In this document: piece by piece, positions 30,600 to 30,826 of the stretch
How positions within the stretch are numbered: position 1 is the stretch's first letter
Layout of the letters: each line of letters starts with the position of its first letter
Program-made: the position numbers and the translations under genes
The notes under the pieces: model-generated
What the model was told of the DNA's origin: nothing
The model's input: only the letters and a program-made list of their open reading frames with translations
Databases searched by the model: none
From: Akkermansiaceae bacterium
Lineage (GTDB): Bacteria > Verrucomicrobiota > Verrucomicrobiia > Verrucomicrobiales > Akkermansiaceae
Length of the DNA: 30,826 bases
Reading direction: 5' to 3'
Assembly (NCBI GenBank): GCA_023300205.1
Contig: JALZVD010000281.1
Span: forward strand, 1 to 30,826

Positions 30600-30826
30600 A
30601 TGGAAGTGATACCACCACATATTCTGTTAGGTGCCTATGCTGAGGGTGTATTTCCTATGGCTGAGGCTGGTGAGTTGTTGTGGTTTTCGCCGGTTTCACG
30701 TGGGTTGATTCCACTGGATGAGAGGTTCCATATTCCCAGGGGGTTAAGAAAGGCGTTGAGGAAGGGAGCTTTTGAGGTGCGACGTGATACGGCATTTAGG
30801 GAGGTGATGGATGGCTGCTCTGAGCG
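30600..30826 (+). CDS. aat: Leucyl/phenylalanyl-tRNA-protein transferase, N-terminal part (runs off the right edge)
   Basis: Aat adds Leu or Phe from aminoacyl-tRNA to proteins with N-terminal Arg or Lys, making them ClpS/ClpAP substrates (N-degron pathway). The 75 visible residues fit the family: PPHILLGAYAEGVFPMAE, LWFSPVSRGLIPLDE, FHIPRGLRKALRKGAFEVRR and DTAFREVMDGCSE. About two thirds of the protein is outside the window. ATG 30600 is chosen; an in-frame GTG at 30591 would add three residues. The weak purine stretch CAGAG before it is no real Shine-Dalgarno. Confidence 0.92.
   Translation, partial: MEVIPPHILLGAYAEGVFPMAEAGELLWFSPVSRGLIPLDERFHIPRGLRKALRKGAFEVRRDTAFREVMDGCSE

Noticed and set aside
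1..30826. CRISPR arrays, insertion sequences, attachment sites, defence or secretion islands
   Set aside because: No regularly spaced repeats, terminal inverted repeats with a transposase, integrase or target duplications were found; all large frames are housekeeping, transport or TPR proteins.

Overview
The window reads as an ordinary chromosomal core region of a Gram-negative bacterium, most likely Verrucomicrobiota (Rubritalea/Akkermansia-like). That placement is inferred from the gene mix: FabV, L31 type B, a bactofilin, an LptF/LptG permease, secreted and membrane TPR proteins, a periplasmic multi-FKBP protein and a moderate GC content. A 16S or whole-protein search would be needed to confirm it. 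Nearly every base is coding, and no stretch over 300 bases lacks a gene. I see no insertion sequence, prophage, CRISPR array or recognisable defence island.

Layout, left to right. 1-4250: fabV (3' end outside the window) and asnS on the minus strand, divergent from uvrB. 4278-6936: an exported TPR protein and nadD (minus), then chrA (plus). 6937-7159: a structured intergenic segment. 7160-10021: a large U32-family protein converging on rpmE2 (L31 type B) over a shared terminator. 10188-11576: a pdxJ-acpS operon, then tRNA-Asn with its own terminator. 11602-13778: murI-rhlE operon (minus). 14009-15600: a bactofilin and a membrane-anchored TPR protein (minus). 15741-17305: thiE and a PfkB kinase (plus). 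17316-18532: ruvX-truA (minus). 18645-20172: a three-domain FKBP protein (plus) and a small lipoprotein (minus). 20408-25256: a cytoplasmic TPR protein, then dgt-recQ (plus). 25290-30494: apt, pgi, an LptF/LptG permease and a SulP transporter, all minus. 30600-end: start of aat (plus).

The products cover cofactor synthesis (PdxJ, NadD, ThiE), lipid and envelope work (FabV, AcpS, MurI, Lpt permease), translation and RNA (AsnS, tRNA-Asn, TruA, L31, Aat, RhlE, U32 protein), DNA metabolism (UvrB, RecQ, RuvX, Dgt), sugar and purine metabolism (Pgi, PfkB, Apt) and ion transport (ChrA, SulP).

Two window-wide properties stand out. The plus strand is rich in G and T whichever strand is coding, which indicates strong replication-strand bias. 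Almost no gene has a Shine-Dalgarno sequence. Among single genes, the FKBP protein has a third domain that kept the fold signature but lost most ligand-pocket residues, and the U32 protein carries two separate four-cysteine clusters.
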